Assembly (NCBI RefSeq): GCF_004354985.1
Contig: NZ_SMSK01000001.1
Location: 248,001 to 312,000, forward strand
Length of the DNA: 64,000 nt
Origin: Segetibacter sp. 3557_3
GTDB lineage: Bacteria > Bacteroidota > Bacteroidia > Chitinophagales > Chitinophagaceae
Direction: 5' to 3'
Numbering within the stretch: the first letter of the stretch is position 1; the number at the start of each line of letters is the position of its first letter. This document shows, in pieces, positions 29,230-38,507 of the stretch. The position numbers and the translations under genes are program-made. Under the pieces are notes generated by a model. That model did no database searches. It worked only from the letters and a program-made list of their open reading frames with translations, and had not been told where the DNA came from.

Positions 29230-29300
29230 TATAAGAGTGCGACGCAACCGGGGCTACAACAGCGTATCTGCCGCCGGGTTCATAAAAATGCGCTTATGTA
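29230..29300. mobile_element. MITE-like element, partial copy, inverted orientation
   Basis: Read on the - strand, this stretch gives GCATTTTTATGAACCCGGC followed by CCCCGGTTGCGTCGCACTC, the internal landmarks of the 27948 element. Terminal repeats were not recognised, so the ends are approximate. It lies just after the end of the LamG/IPT gene and before DUF5675. Confidence 0.55.
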
Positions 29301-29396
29301 TACCAAAGCCAAAACAGGTTCGGAAACGTATACATAAACCCGCAGCCGGCAGGATACTGTATTTCCTGCCGGCGGGGGTGTGCTTAGGAATGCCTA

Positions 29397-30938
29397 CTAG
29401 AAGGCGATTGCTTCTGCATTCAGGTCGAGGGTGTTCCAGTTTGGTACCGTTACAACCAGGTCGTGGTTGGTGGGCACGTTAAGTCCGCTGATTTTTTTAT
29501 TGACCGGAACATTTGTAGTTCGCTCGATGGTAAATGCGCGTACTTCCACGTTTTTAACACTGCTACGATTACCCAGCCTGAACAACGACAGATCGGGTGC
29601 AACCGTAATATCTACTTCGGTTGCGGGGCCGCCGCCTACCCCGGTAAGCGCCAGGGATCGCATTTGGGTGCCCACCAGTTTTGAAAATGTAACGCTGAAG
29701 CTTTTTTCGGCATGCGGAGCAAACCTGATTTGCGAAGCATCGGCATTAACCATCAATGTATCCTGGTGCCCGGCCTGTGTACTTACATCTTCAATTACGA
29801 GCGTTGTTCCATCTGGCATTATGCTGTTGTAGGTATACTTGCCCGTGCCGGTTCCAACAATCCGTTTGGTGTAGTTTCGATCTACAGGCATGAGGTATGC
29901 GCCTTTGAAAAGGTAACAAGGATGTGAGTCGGGTACTTCGCTGAGGATTTGTTTACCAAAGGTGCCAACCCGCAGGCCATCCTCGTCGGTAATCTCGAGT
30001 TCGGCAGGCGACAACAGGAAATCAATGATAAAACTGGTTAGTCCAAATGGGCCGCTGAAAGGCAGATCATGGTCGGCAAGCAGGTAATCGCCATTGGTCA
30101 TCATGCCCAGTGTAATCCCATCTTCACTGCAAAATTTGCGTGTTGTACCACCATCAAAGTAATCGAACCTTATCTCCCCGCCGGTGCGCCTGAACTTTAA
30201 ACGGCAATTTGAGTTGGTGGGATTATTACAGTCCCAGCAAAACAGTTCAACTTCGTTGGGATCGGTGACGGTTGTACTACCATCAGGACTTAGTTGTGGG
30301 TTTCGCCCCGCGGGATAAACAAAACGGAATGGCATAATGCAATGCGAGTCGCTCAACTTATCGAAATAACCGGAGTCCCAAACTTCGCCGGATGGAATGA
30401 AGAACAGGAGCGGAGCAACATTGCGATCGCAGCCGGTCATAAAAGTATGCTCGATTTCGCGATACGTTTTTTGTACCCTCGCATTGCCCTCACGTCCCTG
30501 GTCGTGGAAGGTAAGTAAACTTTCGCGGCTGAGTAACTTGCCATGCACCCCGGTTAACCATGGCTTCCAGGCAGCCTCCGTTTGCGTGATGGTATCGTTT
30601 TCACCCTTCCACAACTTATCCGCGACAAGACTTGCGAGCGAAGTGCAATAGCCGGTAGCAAGTCCCCCGTTGGCTTTGCCTTTTAAGAAGTGCTTATAAA
30701 AGGCGAAGTAAGCCCCGGTAAGAACAGGGTGCCCGAAAACAGGATCGAGGAGTTCGTGCCATACTTCGGCCTTCCCAAAAGTATCTTCGAATGTGCCCCA
30801 TGTTGGTAGCCCATCGGTAAAGTTGTCGAAAGGCAGGTTGTTAACCCCATAAGTAAAAGGTATTTCGAGGATGCCCGGACGTGTTGCTGTGCGGCTATTG
30901 CTGACAAGCCCGTCGGGGTTGCGCACCTGTACCACCAC
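29397..30938 (-). CDS. C-terminal part of the frameshifted LamG/IPT protein; predicted papain-like domain
   Basis: 513 residues as an isolated frame. It begins in the middle of an IPT/TIG domain (VVVQVRNPDGLVSNS) whose first half is encoded in another frame just upstream, so this is the 3' part of one interrupted gene. About 100 residues on is GGLATGYCTSLASL, with a Cys at the start of a helix (codon at 30645-30647). Later come DSHCIMPFRFVYP (His codon 30342-30344) and FCWDCNNP (Asp codon 30231-30233). This Cys...His...Asp/Asn-x-N-x-P order is that of papain-fold cysteine peptidases, so I infer such a domain. The last ~200 residues are beta-rich and unrecognised. There is no T9SS tail. Confidence 0.7.
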   Translation of the reverse strand: MVVQVRNPDGLVSNSRTATRPGILEIPFTYGVNNLPFDNFTDGLPTWGTFEDTFGKAEVWHELLDPVFGHPVLTGAYFAFYKHFLKGKANGGLATGYCTSLASLVADKLWKGENDTITQTEAAWKPWLTGVHGKLLSRESLLTFHDQGREGNARVQKTYREIEHTFMTGCDRNVAPLLFFIPSGEVWDSGYFDKLSDSHCIMPFRFVYPAGRNPQLSPDGSTTVTDPNEVELFCWDCNNPTNSNCRLKFRRTGGEIRFDYFDGGTTRKFCSEDGITLGMMTNGDYLLADHDLPFSGPFGLTSFIIDFLLSPAELEITDEDGLRVGTFGKQILSEVPDSHPCYLFKGAYLMPVDRNYTKRIVGTGTGKYTYNSIMPDGTTLVIEDVSTQAGHQDTLMVNADASQIRFAPHAEKSFSVTFSKLVGTQMRSLALTGVGGGPATEVDITVAPDLSLFRLGNRSSVKNVEVRAFTIERTTNVPVNKKISGLNVPTNHDLVVTVPNWNTLDLNAEAIAF

Positions 30939-33379
30939 AGAACCACCTGGCTTCCGGCCCCGCCAGTACCAGGAATTACAAAGCTTAGGGTATTGGAATT
31001 TACCACACTCGCTGGTATCGCGGAGCCATTGATGAGCACAGCGGCGCCTGCCAAAAATGCTTTTCCGGTTAACTGCACGGTGGCATTTGGTGCAAGGGCC
31101 GCGGTAACAGGCTCAAGTTGTGGCTTTACCCTGATGGATACCCGGTTACTTTCTGTACCGTCAGGGCGGCGGACAAATATTGACTTCGCACCACCGGTAA
31201 TGTTTGCCGGTACGGTAATGCTTAAACTTTCGTCGGGATTAATGTTGGGTGCAATCGACGCACTTTCGATTACCACGCGATCGCTATCGGTAAACCGACT
31301 TCCCCGAAGGGTAATGGTATTGCCGGGAAAAACCTGGTTGGGTGCAACTTCGGTAATGTATGGGCGGGTGAGCATCTCCTCCCATGCATCTTCACTAAAC
31401 TGGAAAAACTGGATAAGGCCATCGCTGCCTGTTGAAGCACCGTCGGGACCCTGTGCACCTGGCTGACCTGGTGCACCGCGGCGACCATTGTCGGCACTGC
31501 GGCAAGTGTCGCCATTGCCGCTACGTCCGCCAGAACCTCCTGAACCGCCGACGCCTCCGGGTCCACCACGGCCCTTTTGACCACCCTGGTTTTTTAGCCT
31601 GAAGCTGTTGTTTGTAACAGTGCCCGCTAGTGTGCCGTCCAGTACGCCAATGGTCAGGCTTGCACCATTACCACCGCGCCCGCCGAGACCCCCACGACCA
31701 CCATTGCCGCCGTCCCCACCATGGCCGCCATCGCCGGGGTCAGCAGTGCAGTGCCAGCCGAAAAACCATATCCGCTCGCCGCCTGCTGCGTCGGCCCCAT
31801 CTCCACCGCGACCGCCCCGTTGACCAGCTCCCCCGATAATGCCATCTTCGCCATTCAGGTCGATGTTTGGTATGTTCGTCATCTCCTTAACCCACATTTC
31901 AAGTGCGGGGGCATGGCGACCTGTGGCCCCACCTATACCTGCTTCGCCACTTCTGCCATCATCTCCATCTAAGCCGTCACGCGAACCCGGCTTGGTATGA
32001 ATGCCGTTCCAGCCACGCCCGTTAAGATCGGGATTGGACGCCCGCGGTGCGGTTGAACCCCCCGGCCGACGCCAGGTGATTTTCGCATTAGGTCCACAGA
32101 TTACCTTCTCTGCAATGATGTAAAGCTTTTCAACATCGGGTTCAATAATCAAATGTGTATCGGTAAGATCGAGTACCTGGGCGATGATCACCGAAGAACC
32201 AACGGGTATTGTTTTCAATAACACCGGTTGCGGAGGTTCTGAAAGTTTGGGCCAGAGTGAGGGTGTTTTATCAGCCAGGTTTTTTATCAGCAGATCAGGA
32301 TTAACGATCTTAAAACCCGGATCCTGAATTTTGATGTGGTTGGCAATGTTTATGCCCGGCCGGAAGGCACGTGCAGCAGCTGCAAGGGGCGGCACACCCG
32401 GCACCCTTGGAGGCCGAACTGGTGCAGAAGATGGCTCTATCGATGCGGTTTTGAAGGTTGCAGTGCTGTTGCGATTTGGAAGGAATTTAGCCAGTTGTTC
32501 TTTTTTCTTTGTCACATCGAGTGTAGTGAAACTGGTTGCGATCTTACCCCAGTCCACGGTGGCCACGTCGTTCTTTTTTGCGGCAACCAGTATTTTGCCC
32601 CGCGACATTTTTGTAGGCACGGTAACGCGAAGGGTCGACAAATCAGACAACTTCTGTACACCCGCTGCATTCATGATATCCTTGATCGGCTGTAAGCGGG
32701 AATGACTTTCATCGAGACTTGCGACTACGCGTATGCCCGCATGGGTTCCGATTTTTGTTCGTATTGCATCTTCAAGGTTTTTGGCGATTGCAAACCGGCT
32801 TTTAACTTCAGCTGCGTTGATTGCGCCTTTAGCGATTTGTACATCAGCAATTTCGCCCGTAAACTGGAACGCACGTCCGTCCATACCAGCACCAACTTTC
32901 ACCGGCAGATTACCCACCGGAACGAGTTTACCTGGAATGCTTTTACTCCCTACATTGTTTCCATTTAGCTCAAGATTAAGCTGTCCGTTGTCGTCGCGGC
33001 TAAACCGGACCATGGATGTTTGACCCGCAGGCAGCGCTTGTTGACTTTGGACAGACTGCCAGCCGGCGGGGGTGTGTACACTGCCAACAATCAGGCCCGC
33101 AGGATCGATAAAAAAGGCTGCGGGGGGACTTTGCGATTCGATAATGTTTTGCCTGCCTGGCCCGATTGCCTGCGGTGTAACATAAGCTTCAAAAGTGAAG
33201 GAATCGCTTGTTTGCCACTCCGGAATGGTTCCCAACTCGATACTTCCGCGTTTGATGACGAAAGCGTTTTCACGTTTCGAGTGGGTAACATCGCCAACAA
33301 GCTTTACCGCGGTACCCTTAACTGATCCATCGAAAACATCATTGTTTTCGGTTCGCAAAAAGACAAGTGTTTTTGACAT
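30683..33379 (-). CDS. N-terminal part of the frameshifted LamG / Gly-rich / IPT protein
   Basis: The frame is meaningful from 33379 to about 30958 (about 807 residues); what follows to 30683 is out-of-frame translation. Domains: a concanavalin/LamG-like sandwich at about 1-205 (SFTFEAYVTP, GEIADVQIAKGAI), an unassigned region to about 440, and a 200-residue Gly-rich segment at about 446-653 with GGxGGxGG and a GAPGQPGAQGPDGA collagen-like stretch. One IPT/TIG domain follows at about 670-755 (ITEVAPNQVFPGNTITLRG), then the first half of a second (LTGKAFLAGAAVLING). There is no signal peptide or lipobox. The break lies at the CCCC run 30958-30961; one extra base there joins both frames into one IPT domain. 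Confidence 0.72.
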   Translation of the reverse strand: MSKTLVFLRTENNDVFDGSVKGTAVKLVGDVTHSKRENAFVIKRGSIELGTIPEWQTSDSFTFEAYVTPQAIGPGRQNIIESQSPPAAFFIDPAGLIVGSVHTPAGWQSVQSQQALPAGQTSMVRFSRDDNGQLNLELNGNNVGSKSIPGKLVPVGNLPVKVGAGMDGRAFQFTGEIADVQIAKGAINAAEVKSRFAIAKNLEDAIRTKIGTHAGIRVVASLDESHSRLQPIKDIMNAAGVQKLSDLSTLRVTVPTKMSRGKILVAAKKNDVATVDWGKIATSFTTLDVTKKKEQLAKFLPNRNSTATFKTASIEPSSAPVRPPRVPGVPPLAAAARAFRPGINIANHIKIQDPGFKIVNPDLLIKNLADKTPSLWPKLSEPPQPVLLKTIPVGSSVIIAQVLDLTDTHLIIEPDVEKLYIIAEKVICGPNAKITWRRPGGSTAPRASNPDLNGRGWNGIHTKPGSRDGLDGDDGRSGEAGIGGATGRHAPALEMWVKEMTNIPNIDLNGEDGIIGGAGQRGGRGGDGADAAGGERIWFFGWHCTADPGDGGHGGDGGNGGRGGLGGRGGNGASLTIGVLDGTLAGTVTNNSFRLKNQGGQKGRGGPGGVGGSGGSGGRSGNGDTCRSADNGRRGAPGQPGAQGPDGASTGSDGLIQFFQFSEDAWEEMLTRPYITEVAPNQVFPGNTITLRGSRFTDSDRVVIESASIAPNINPDESLSITVPANITGGAKSIFVRRPDGTESNRVSIRVKPQLEPVTAALAPNATVQLTGKAFLAGAAVLINGSAIPASVVNSNTLSFVIPGTGGAGSQVVLWWYRCATPTGLSAIAAQQHVRASSKYLLLMGLTTCLSTTLPMGYQHGAHSKILLGRPKYGTNSSILFSGTLFLPGLTSPFISTS

Positions 33380-34034
33380 GATTTAGGATTGAAAGTGAAT
33401 AATTGCGTTTGTTGCCCCTTAAGTGTTTTTGATCAGCAGCATGTATCGCCTGTCCGGGAGTCGTTAGCATTAAAAGGGACTAACAATAACAGCATTATTT
33501 TATTTAAATGCAACCCCCACCCCTGTGATAGATCAAGAAAGTAGGAGTGTAGTCTCGAATTCGTCGTGGTGATTTCATCACCTTTCAAGTAAATTCTTAG
33601 GGCGATTTTTGATGTAAGGTTTTGCTTTGCCAGGCTGTGGTATGCTTAGCAGCCATTAGAACTTGAACCAGGAGGGCTGAGGTGCACCAGATGGCACATC
33701 AGCAAAAGCCTGATTGAGCGCGCCAACTTAAAGAAGTTGGTCGAGGTATTCTGTGGTTGTATATAATTGTGGTAATATGGCGGTAAATGAGTCTTAACCG
33801 GGGTGATTACCGGTAGTGCTTTGGCTGGTTCCTCTTCTGCAATGCTCGTGTGGACACATCTGCCGAGCCGGTTTAAAAAGGAACAGGGATGATAGGGATA
33901 ACCCGAATAATTACGATCTATAGATCTGCCAGGCAGAGAAATGATTATTCGTTTGAGGCCGGAGCGAGAAGAAATGTTTAGGCGATGAATAATATTCGCA
34001 AATCGGTTTAATTACAAACGGCATAGCAACAGCG
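33380..34034. other. Gene-free spacer
   Basis: About 650 bases with the promoter region of the LamG/IPT gene at its left end. Only short inverted repeats are present (GGTGATTTCATCACC near 33570; ACCGGGGTGATTACCGGT near 33798). No ORF with coding character was seen. Confidence 0.5.
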
Positions 34035-34685
34035 CTAAACGAGCTTGTTGCGGATGGCTTTTGAAACGGCTTCATTAACACAGCTTACGTGCAATTTCTT
34101 ATAAATGTTTTTAACATGAGAATGTACCGTTTCATAGTTGATAAACAGCTTACCGGCAATAAGTTTATAGCTGAGGCCGTCAACGAGCAAGCCTAAAATC
34201 TCCTGCTCACGGCTACTTAAATTATAGTCGGTGATGGAATCAACCTGAACGTTCTGGTGCTTAAACATTTTTAATACTTTAGCTGCAATTACCGGTGACA
34301 TAGGAGAACCGCCTTCTGCCACTTCCCTGATAGCGTCGATGTATTTGGAAGGCACAGTACTTTTGAGCAGGTAACCATTAGCTCCGGCACAGATTGCCGC
34401 GAAAATTTTGGACTCTTCTTCAAACACCGTTTGCATTAACACCGGTACATCACTGTACTGCTGCCGGATGATCGCGACAGCTTCTATACCGGAAATTCCA
34501 GGCATTTGAATATCCATAAGCACGACATCGAGATCACTTTCGGTTAAACGTTTTACCAGGTTGTTACAATTTGCAAATGCACCGGAACAGGTAAACCCGG
34601 GACTACAATTTAATATTGCCTGGATGCTTTCCCGGGTATCTTTCTTGTCTTCAAAAAGTGTTACTTTGATGAGGGGGATCGACAT
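34035..34685 (-). CDS. NarL/FixJ-type response regulator
   Basis: 216 residues. The receiver domain (about 5-125) has the acidic pair in FEDKKD, the phosphoacceptor Asp58 in VLMDIQMPG, and the conserved Lys in GYLLKST. The C-terminal LuxR-type HTH (about 150-215) shows LSSREQEILGLLVDGLS and INYETVHSHVKNIYKKL. It is 57 bp downstream of the histidine kinase on the same strand and is surely its partner. Target genes are unknown. Confidence 0.94.
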   Translation of the reverse strand: MSIPLIKVTLFEDKKDTRESIQAILNCSPGFTCSGAFANCNNLVKRLTESDLDVVLMDIQMPGISGIEAVAIIRQQYSDVPVLMQTVFEEESKIFAAICAGANGYLLKSTVPSKYIDAIREVAEGGSPMSPVIAAKVLKMFKHQNVQVDSITDYNLSSREQEILGLLVDGLSYKLIAGKLFINYETVHSHVKNIYKKLHVSCVNEAVSKAIRNKLV

Positions 34686-34742
34686 GGTGACGGTTGACGA
34701 TTACAAATAAACACCGGAATGACTATAAATACTATCACCACA

Positions 34743-37055
34743 TCAGGTGATTTTTGCTTTCAGAATTATGGATGTGCCACTATCCCTGCGACTTTGGATT
34801 TCAATCGTTGCATTAATTTCGGTAGCACGGCGCTTCATACTGCTTAATCCATTACCCTCCCTTGCGCTCATTGGATCAAACCCTTTTCCATCATCATGGA
34901 CGATCATTTTAAGGCTATGATTACCCTGGTAAAAGGTTATGTCGATCTCGTTGCAATCCGCATACTTTATTGCATTGTGTATGGCTTCCTTAAAAATGAG
35001 ATAGATGTTTTTACGTTGACGCATATCGAGGTTTGCTGTTGCAATTTGGTCATCTGCCGTAAACCTGTATGCAATTCCCCTTTCGCTACAAATCTCCGCA
35101 GCATGAAGTTTCATGCGTTTTAAGAGATTTGCGGACACATCATTTTCGGGATTGATGAGCCATACAACGTCACTCATATTGTTAATTACATTCCTGGCGT
35201 TGTCGCCGATTTTTCCAAGCAGGTTGTTGGCAGTGCCGTTTTCTACTGCCAGGTTCATCCGGGCCATCTCACTGTAGAATGAAATACTGGAAAGTTCAGA
35301 GCCTACATCGTCATGTAGATCACTGGCTATCTGCATTCGCATTTTATGTTTTTCCAGCAGGTTGTTGGCGATCTGCCTGCGCCGGTGGTTTTGCCAAAGG
35401 GCGATACCTAAAACCAGGATGGCAACAGCTGTTGTTACAATAACATTTCGCTCCAGTGATTTTGCTTTTACTTCCTCGGTTTTGAGCAACAGTTCATGAT
35501 TTTTGATTTTCAGGTTGGCTTGTTCAAGTGCCTTTTCATTTGCGAGGATAATAAGCTGCTTTTCGCGCTCTTGCCGTTGACCTTGTTCTACCTGTAGTTC
35601 AGCCTGGGTTCGAAGGTAGGCCAGCCGGTTCAGTTCCTTTTGCTGCTCTGTCAAACTAAGCGAAGCCAATTGTAATTGCATGCGTTGCCGCTGTTGAATA
35701 GTCAGGAGTTGTTGCCGTTTAAGCATTTCGGCGGTGAGCAGCTGCTCCGTTTTAAGCGAGTCTTCTTTCCTGATGTATTCATATTCTACTTTGGCCTTTA
35801 TCGCATTGCGCGAGGTCTCATCATTAAAGGTACTGTCGCGATATGTTTTACCGGCTTTAAAGTGCTCATAAGCCTGGCGAAAATTGCCATCAATGCTGTC
35901 AAGCTGGGAAAGGCTGTAGTAACTTAATGCAACAAACGGTTTAAAATGCTCTTCTTTGTATAGTGCTAAGGCTTCCTGGAAGTGTTTTCGCGCAAGTTGA
36001 TATTTTTTGAGCTTGGTATATATACTTCCAAAATGCCAGTTCACGTCAGCCTCACCCATTTTGCTTCCCTGTTCCCGGTTTGATTTAAGCGCCTGGCCAT
36101 AATACGACAAAGCATCGCTGTAAAGCCGGTTTGATGTGGTGGTATCACCGGCTGCAGCAGCGATTTGTGCCAGTGCCTCAACATCGCCCCCGAGCCGGGC
36201 ATGGGTCATAGGCAAAAGCCAGCGAATCCCCTTTATTTCATTTGCAATCTTTAAGGCCTTTAGATGCGCCTGCATTGCATCATCATATTTGCCGATTACA
36301 AAATAGGCGGTACCTAAAAGATTACTTACCCTGGCAATTTCTACCCTGTTTCCAACTTCTTCTAATAATTTCAAACTTTGCCGGTAATAATTAATGGTTA
36401 GTGGGTGGTTTTCCTGCAATTGGTGTTCTCTCGCAATCCTCGACATACAAAGTGCGAGCGGCATTTTATCCGGCAGTGGTTCATAAAGCTTTAAGGCCGA
36501 ATAGTAATTTCTTAACGCCTCAGGGCTGATCTGCTGCGCAGAATAAGTATCGCCAATTGAACGATATGTATTTGCGATCCCTCGCTTGTTGTTTACTGCT
36601 TTATAATGTTGTAGCACGACGGAATAGCTATTTACCGCCGCCGAAAAATTCCGCATGGCTGCATAAGTATCGCCAATACTGAACATGGCTTGCCCAAGTC
36701 CGTCTTTATCATTTATTGCCCTAAAGCAATCATGAGCTATTTGAAAATGGGCCAGTGCTTGCTGGAATTGTTTTTGGTTCATTTTAATTAAACCTAATTC
36801 GCGATTAGCACGCCCTTCGCCACGTTTGTAATGGAGTTTATTAGAAATTGACAGGGCCTCCTTTGCGCAACGAATTGCTTCGGCGGTATCTCCCTGCATA
36901 AGTATTCCCCTTGTAATGTGGAGTAACGTGTTCACTTTATTGGTGTCCTCCATATGCACATGAAGGGCTTTATAAAGTGAGTCGATTGTTTTATGCTGGG
37001 GGAAGGAGTAGGATACACAGAAAAAAAGGAAAGCAAATAGCAGTGCCTTTTTCAT
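34743..37055 (-). CDS. TPR-containing HisKA_3 sensor histidine kinase
   Basis: 770 residues from the ATG at 37055 (MKKALLFAFLFFCVSYSF, a signal peptide). The open frame runs 38 codons further up without such a leader. About 400 residues of tetratricopeptide repeats follow (YKRGEGRANRELGLIKMNQK and similar). Then come a Gln/Glu-rich coiled coil at about 430-530, a membrane helix near 536-553 (VTTAVAILVLGIALW), the HisKA_3 dimerisation motif with His581 in SDLHDDVGSEL, and a HATPase_c domain (FKEAIHNAIKYA, VHDDGKGFD, GLSSMKRRA). The TPR part is expected in the periplasm, so it probably senses a protein or envelope signal. It is paired with the regulator at 34035. Confidence 0.93.
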   Translation of the reverse strand: MKKALLFAFLFFCVSYSFPQHKTIDSLYKALHVHMEDTNKVNTLLHITRGILMQGDTAEAIRCAKEALSISNKLHYKRGEGRANRELGLIKMNQKQFQQALAHFQIAHDCFRAINDKDGLGQAMFSIGDTYAAMRNFSAAVNSYSVVLQHYKAVNNKRGIANTYRSIGDTYSAQQISPEALRNYYSALKLYEPLPDKMPLALCMSRIAREHQLQENHPLTINYYRQSLKLLEEVGNRVEIARVSNLLGTAYFVIGKYDDAMQAHLKALKIANEIKGIRWLLPMTHARLGGDVEALAQIAAAAGDTTTSNRLYSDALSYYGQALKSNREQGSKMGEADVNWHFGSIYTKLKKYQLARKHFQEALALYKEEHFKPFVALSYYSLSQLDSIDGNFRQAYEHFKAGKTYRDSTFNDETSRNAIKAKVEYEYIRKEDSLKTEQLLTAEMLKRQQLLTIQQRQRMQLQLASLSLTEQQKELNRLAYLRTQAELQVEQGQRQEREKQLIILANEKALEQANLKIKNHELLLKTEEVKAKSLERNVIVTTAVAILVLGIALWQNHRRRQIANNLLEKHKMRMQIASDLHDDVGSELSSISFYSEMARMNLAVENGTANNLLGKIGDNARNVINNMSDVVWLINPENDVSANLLKRMKLHAAEICSERGIAYRFTADDQIATANLDMRQRKNIYLIFKEAIHNAIKYADCNEIDITFYQGNHSLKMIVHDDGKGFDPMSAREGNGLSSMKRRATEINATIEIQSRRDSGTSIILKAKIT

Positions 37056-37834
37056 AGCGGGTGTTTTGTAAAGAATGTTGGCACTATTAAGATATAATAC
37101 TTTTATCATATCATCTAGCAGATCAGCAAGTTTATTAGTGATTGCAAATCCGTGATCATAGTGGATCATAACTCAATATCATTCAATTTAGCCGCTGCAG
37201 GCATCAAAGGCTTTTGTTTACAATGCAGTGCGAGTCCTTCCCGGATGGGCGATTGTGTGGCAACATCACAACGTGCAGACGCCTTAGTTGAGTACACAAG
37301 AAACGTGTTAAACAGATATAATCATAATAGGCCCATTCAGTTGTATCAATAATAAATACCAGGAAATGACATCGACAAAATACACCTTAGCTTGCGGCGG
37401 CTTTAAGAAGATTGTCAGCTACATCGACCGGATAGCTATGGGATAGATATTGCTGAGCCCGGAAGATTAATTTTCCAGGCTGTTGCATTCATTTCAGAAA
37501 TTGGTGGAAAGCCATATAAAAATGTTCGACAAACTACTCGCTAAATTATTTCCTGGGGAAAGAATGCGAAATAGTATGTGGTAGCATGGATTTAAATAGC
37601 CTTTTTATGGAGCAAGCAGTGGATGCCAGATTACACTACGGTTGGTCCCGCTGTGCCCGCCCGTATGAACCCTATGCAATTTAGACCCATTTATCATCAA
37701 AAATATTGTCGCAACGGCCAGAAAACAACTCCCTGACAGAAGCAGGAACATGCACCCAACTTTTTTTAAACATTTGATTAAAATACTTGAATAAATCCAA
37801 AAACGATTATACCTTTGAAGTAATAATAAGAAGA
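37056..37834. other. Gene-free spacer between kinase and TetR genes
   Basis: About 780 bases without a supported gene. Near its right end are two half-site-like motifs, TTTGATTAAA (37773-37782) and CTTGAATAAA (37786-37795), which resemble the palindrome upstream of the tolC-like gene and may be TetR operator sites. Confidence 0.45.
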
Positions 37835-38443
37835 ATGGACCAGGTATTGAAAGCAGACGAGAAGCTAACGACAGAAGAGAAAATTAAAGAGGCGGCCAGG
37901 ATTGTGTTTTTGAAAAAAGGTTATGCCGCTACAAAAACCCGGGATATTGCAGAACAAGCTGGTTTAAATCTTGCATTATTGAATTATTACTTCAGGAGTA
38001 AGGAAAAGCTTTTTGAGATCATTATGATGGAGAAGGTTCAACAGCTATTTGCTGCTATTGCTCCGGTATTTACTGATAAGGAAACTTCACTGAACACGAA
38101 AATTGATCTGATTACAACCAGGTACATTGATTTGCTTGTTAAAAACACAGATCTTCCGCTGTTTGTATTAAGTGAGATACGCAACAACCCGGAAAGCTTT
38201 AGTAAAGCGATCCATGTTGATGATGTTTTACTGAAATCGCACTTCGTAAAGCAGCTTGCAGAAAAGAAGCCGGATGTAAACCCGGTTCAGCTAATCATGA
38301 GTTTGCTCGGGATGCTTATTTTTCCGTTTATCGCTAAGCCGGTGTTACAAGCCGCAGGCGCAGTAAACGATAAAATGTTTGAACAGCTTATGGGAGAACG
38401 GAAAGAACTGGTTTCAAAGTGGATGAAATTGCTCGTCAGATAA
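37835..38443 (+). CDS. TetR family regulator of the adjacent export operon
   Basis: 202 residues from the ATG at 37835. The frame can be extended to a TTG at 37787, but that codon lies in an operator-like sequence and the extra residues are polar and poorly conserved in type. The N-terminal HTH is clear: EKIKEAARIVFLKKGYAATKTRDIAEQAGLNLALLNYYFRSKEKLF split over about residues 14-60. The C-terminal helical domain is the ligand-binding part. It stands first in a row with tolC, hlyD, two ABC ATPase and two permease genes, the same layout as E. coli cecR-ybhGFSR, where the TetR protein represses the pump. Confidence 0.9.
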   Translation: MDQVLKADEKLTTEEKIKEAARIVFLKKGYAATKTRDIAEQAGLNLALLNYYFRSKEKLFEIIMMEKVQQLFAAIAPVFTDKETSLNTKIDLITTRYIDLLVKNTDLPLFVLSEIRNNPESFSKAIHVDDVLLKSHFVKQLAEKKPDVNPVQLIMSLLGMLIFPFIAKPVLQAAGAVNDKMFEQLMGERKELVSKWMKLLVR

Positions 38444-38469
38444 GAAAATTTTTTTACCTCGCTTTTAAT

Positions 38470-38496
38470 CGTTTGACTAAATCAAATTAATAAACG
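38470..38496. promoter_or_regulatory. Putative TetR operator upstream of the tolC-like gene
   Basis: TTTGACTAAATCAAA (38472-38486) is a palindrome with five-base arms, nested in longer CGTTT...AAACG arms (38470-38496). It lies 11 bp before the ATG at 38508 and is echoed by TTTGATTAAA and CTTGAATAAA before the TetR gene. Position and symmetry fit a repressor site; binding is inference. Confidence 0.5.
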
Positions 38497-38507
38497 TCTT
38501 GATTAAC

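Noticed and set aside
30683-30957. C-terminal ~90 residues of the N-terminal LamG/IPT frame as genuine protein
   Set aside because: They are the out-of-frame reading of the next segment; the other frame continues the IPT domain.
30940-30970. Programmed -1 frameshift in the LamG/IPT gene
   Set aside because: There is no clear slippery heptamer or downstream structure, and other frame breaks in the window also fall at homopolymers.
37787-37834. TTG start for the TetR gene, and a similar TTG at 38499 for the TolC gene
   Set aside because: In-frame ATGs follow at 37835 and 38508; the second gives a proper signal peptide, and the first TTG lies inside an operator-like motif.
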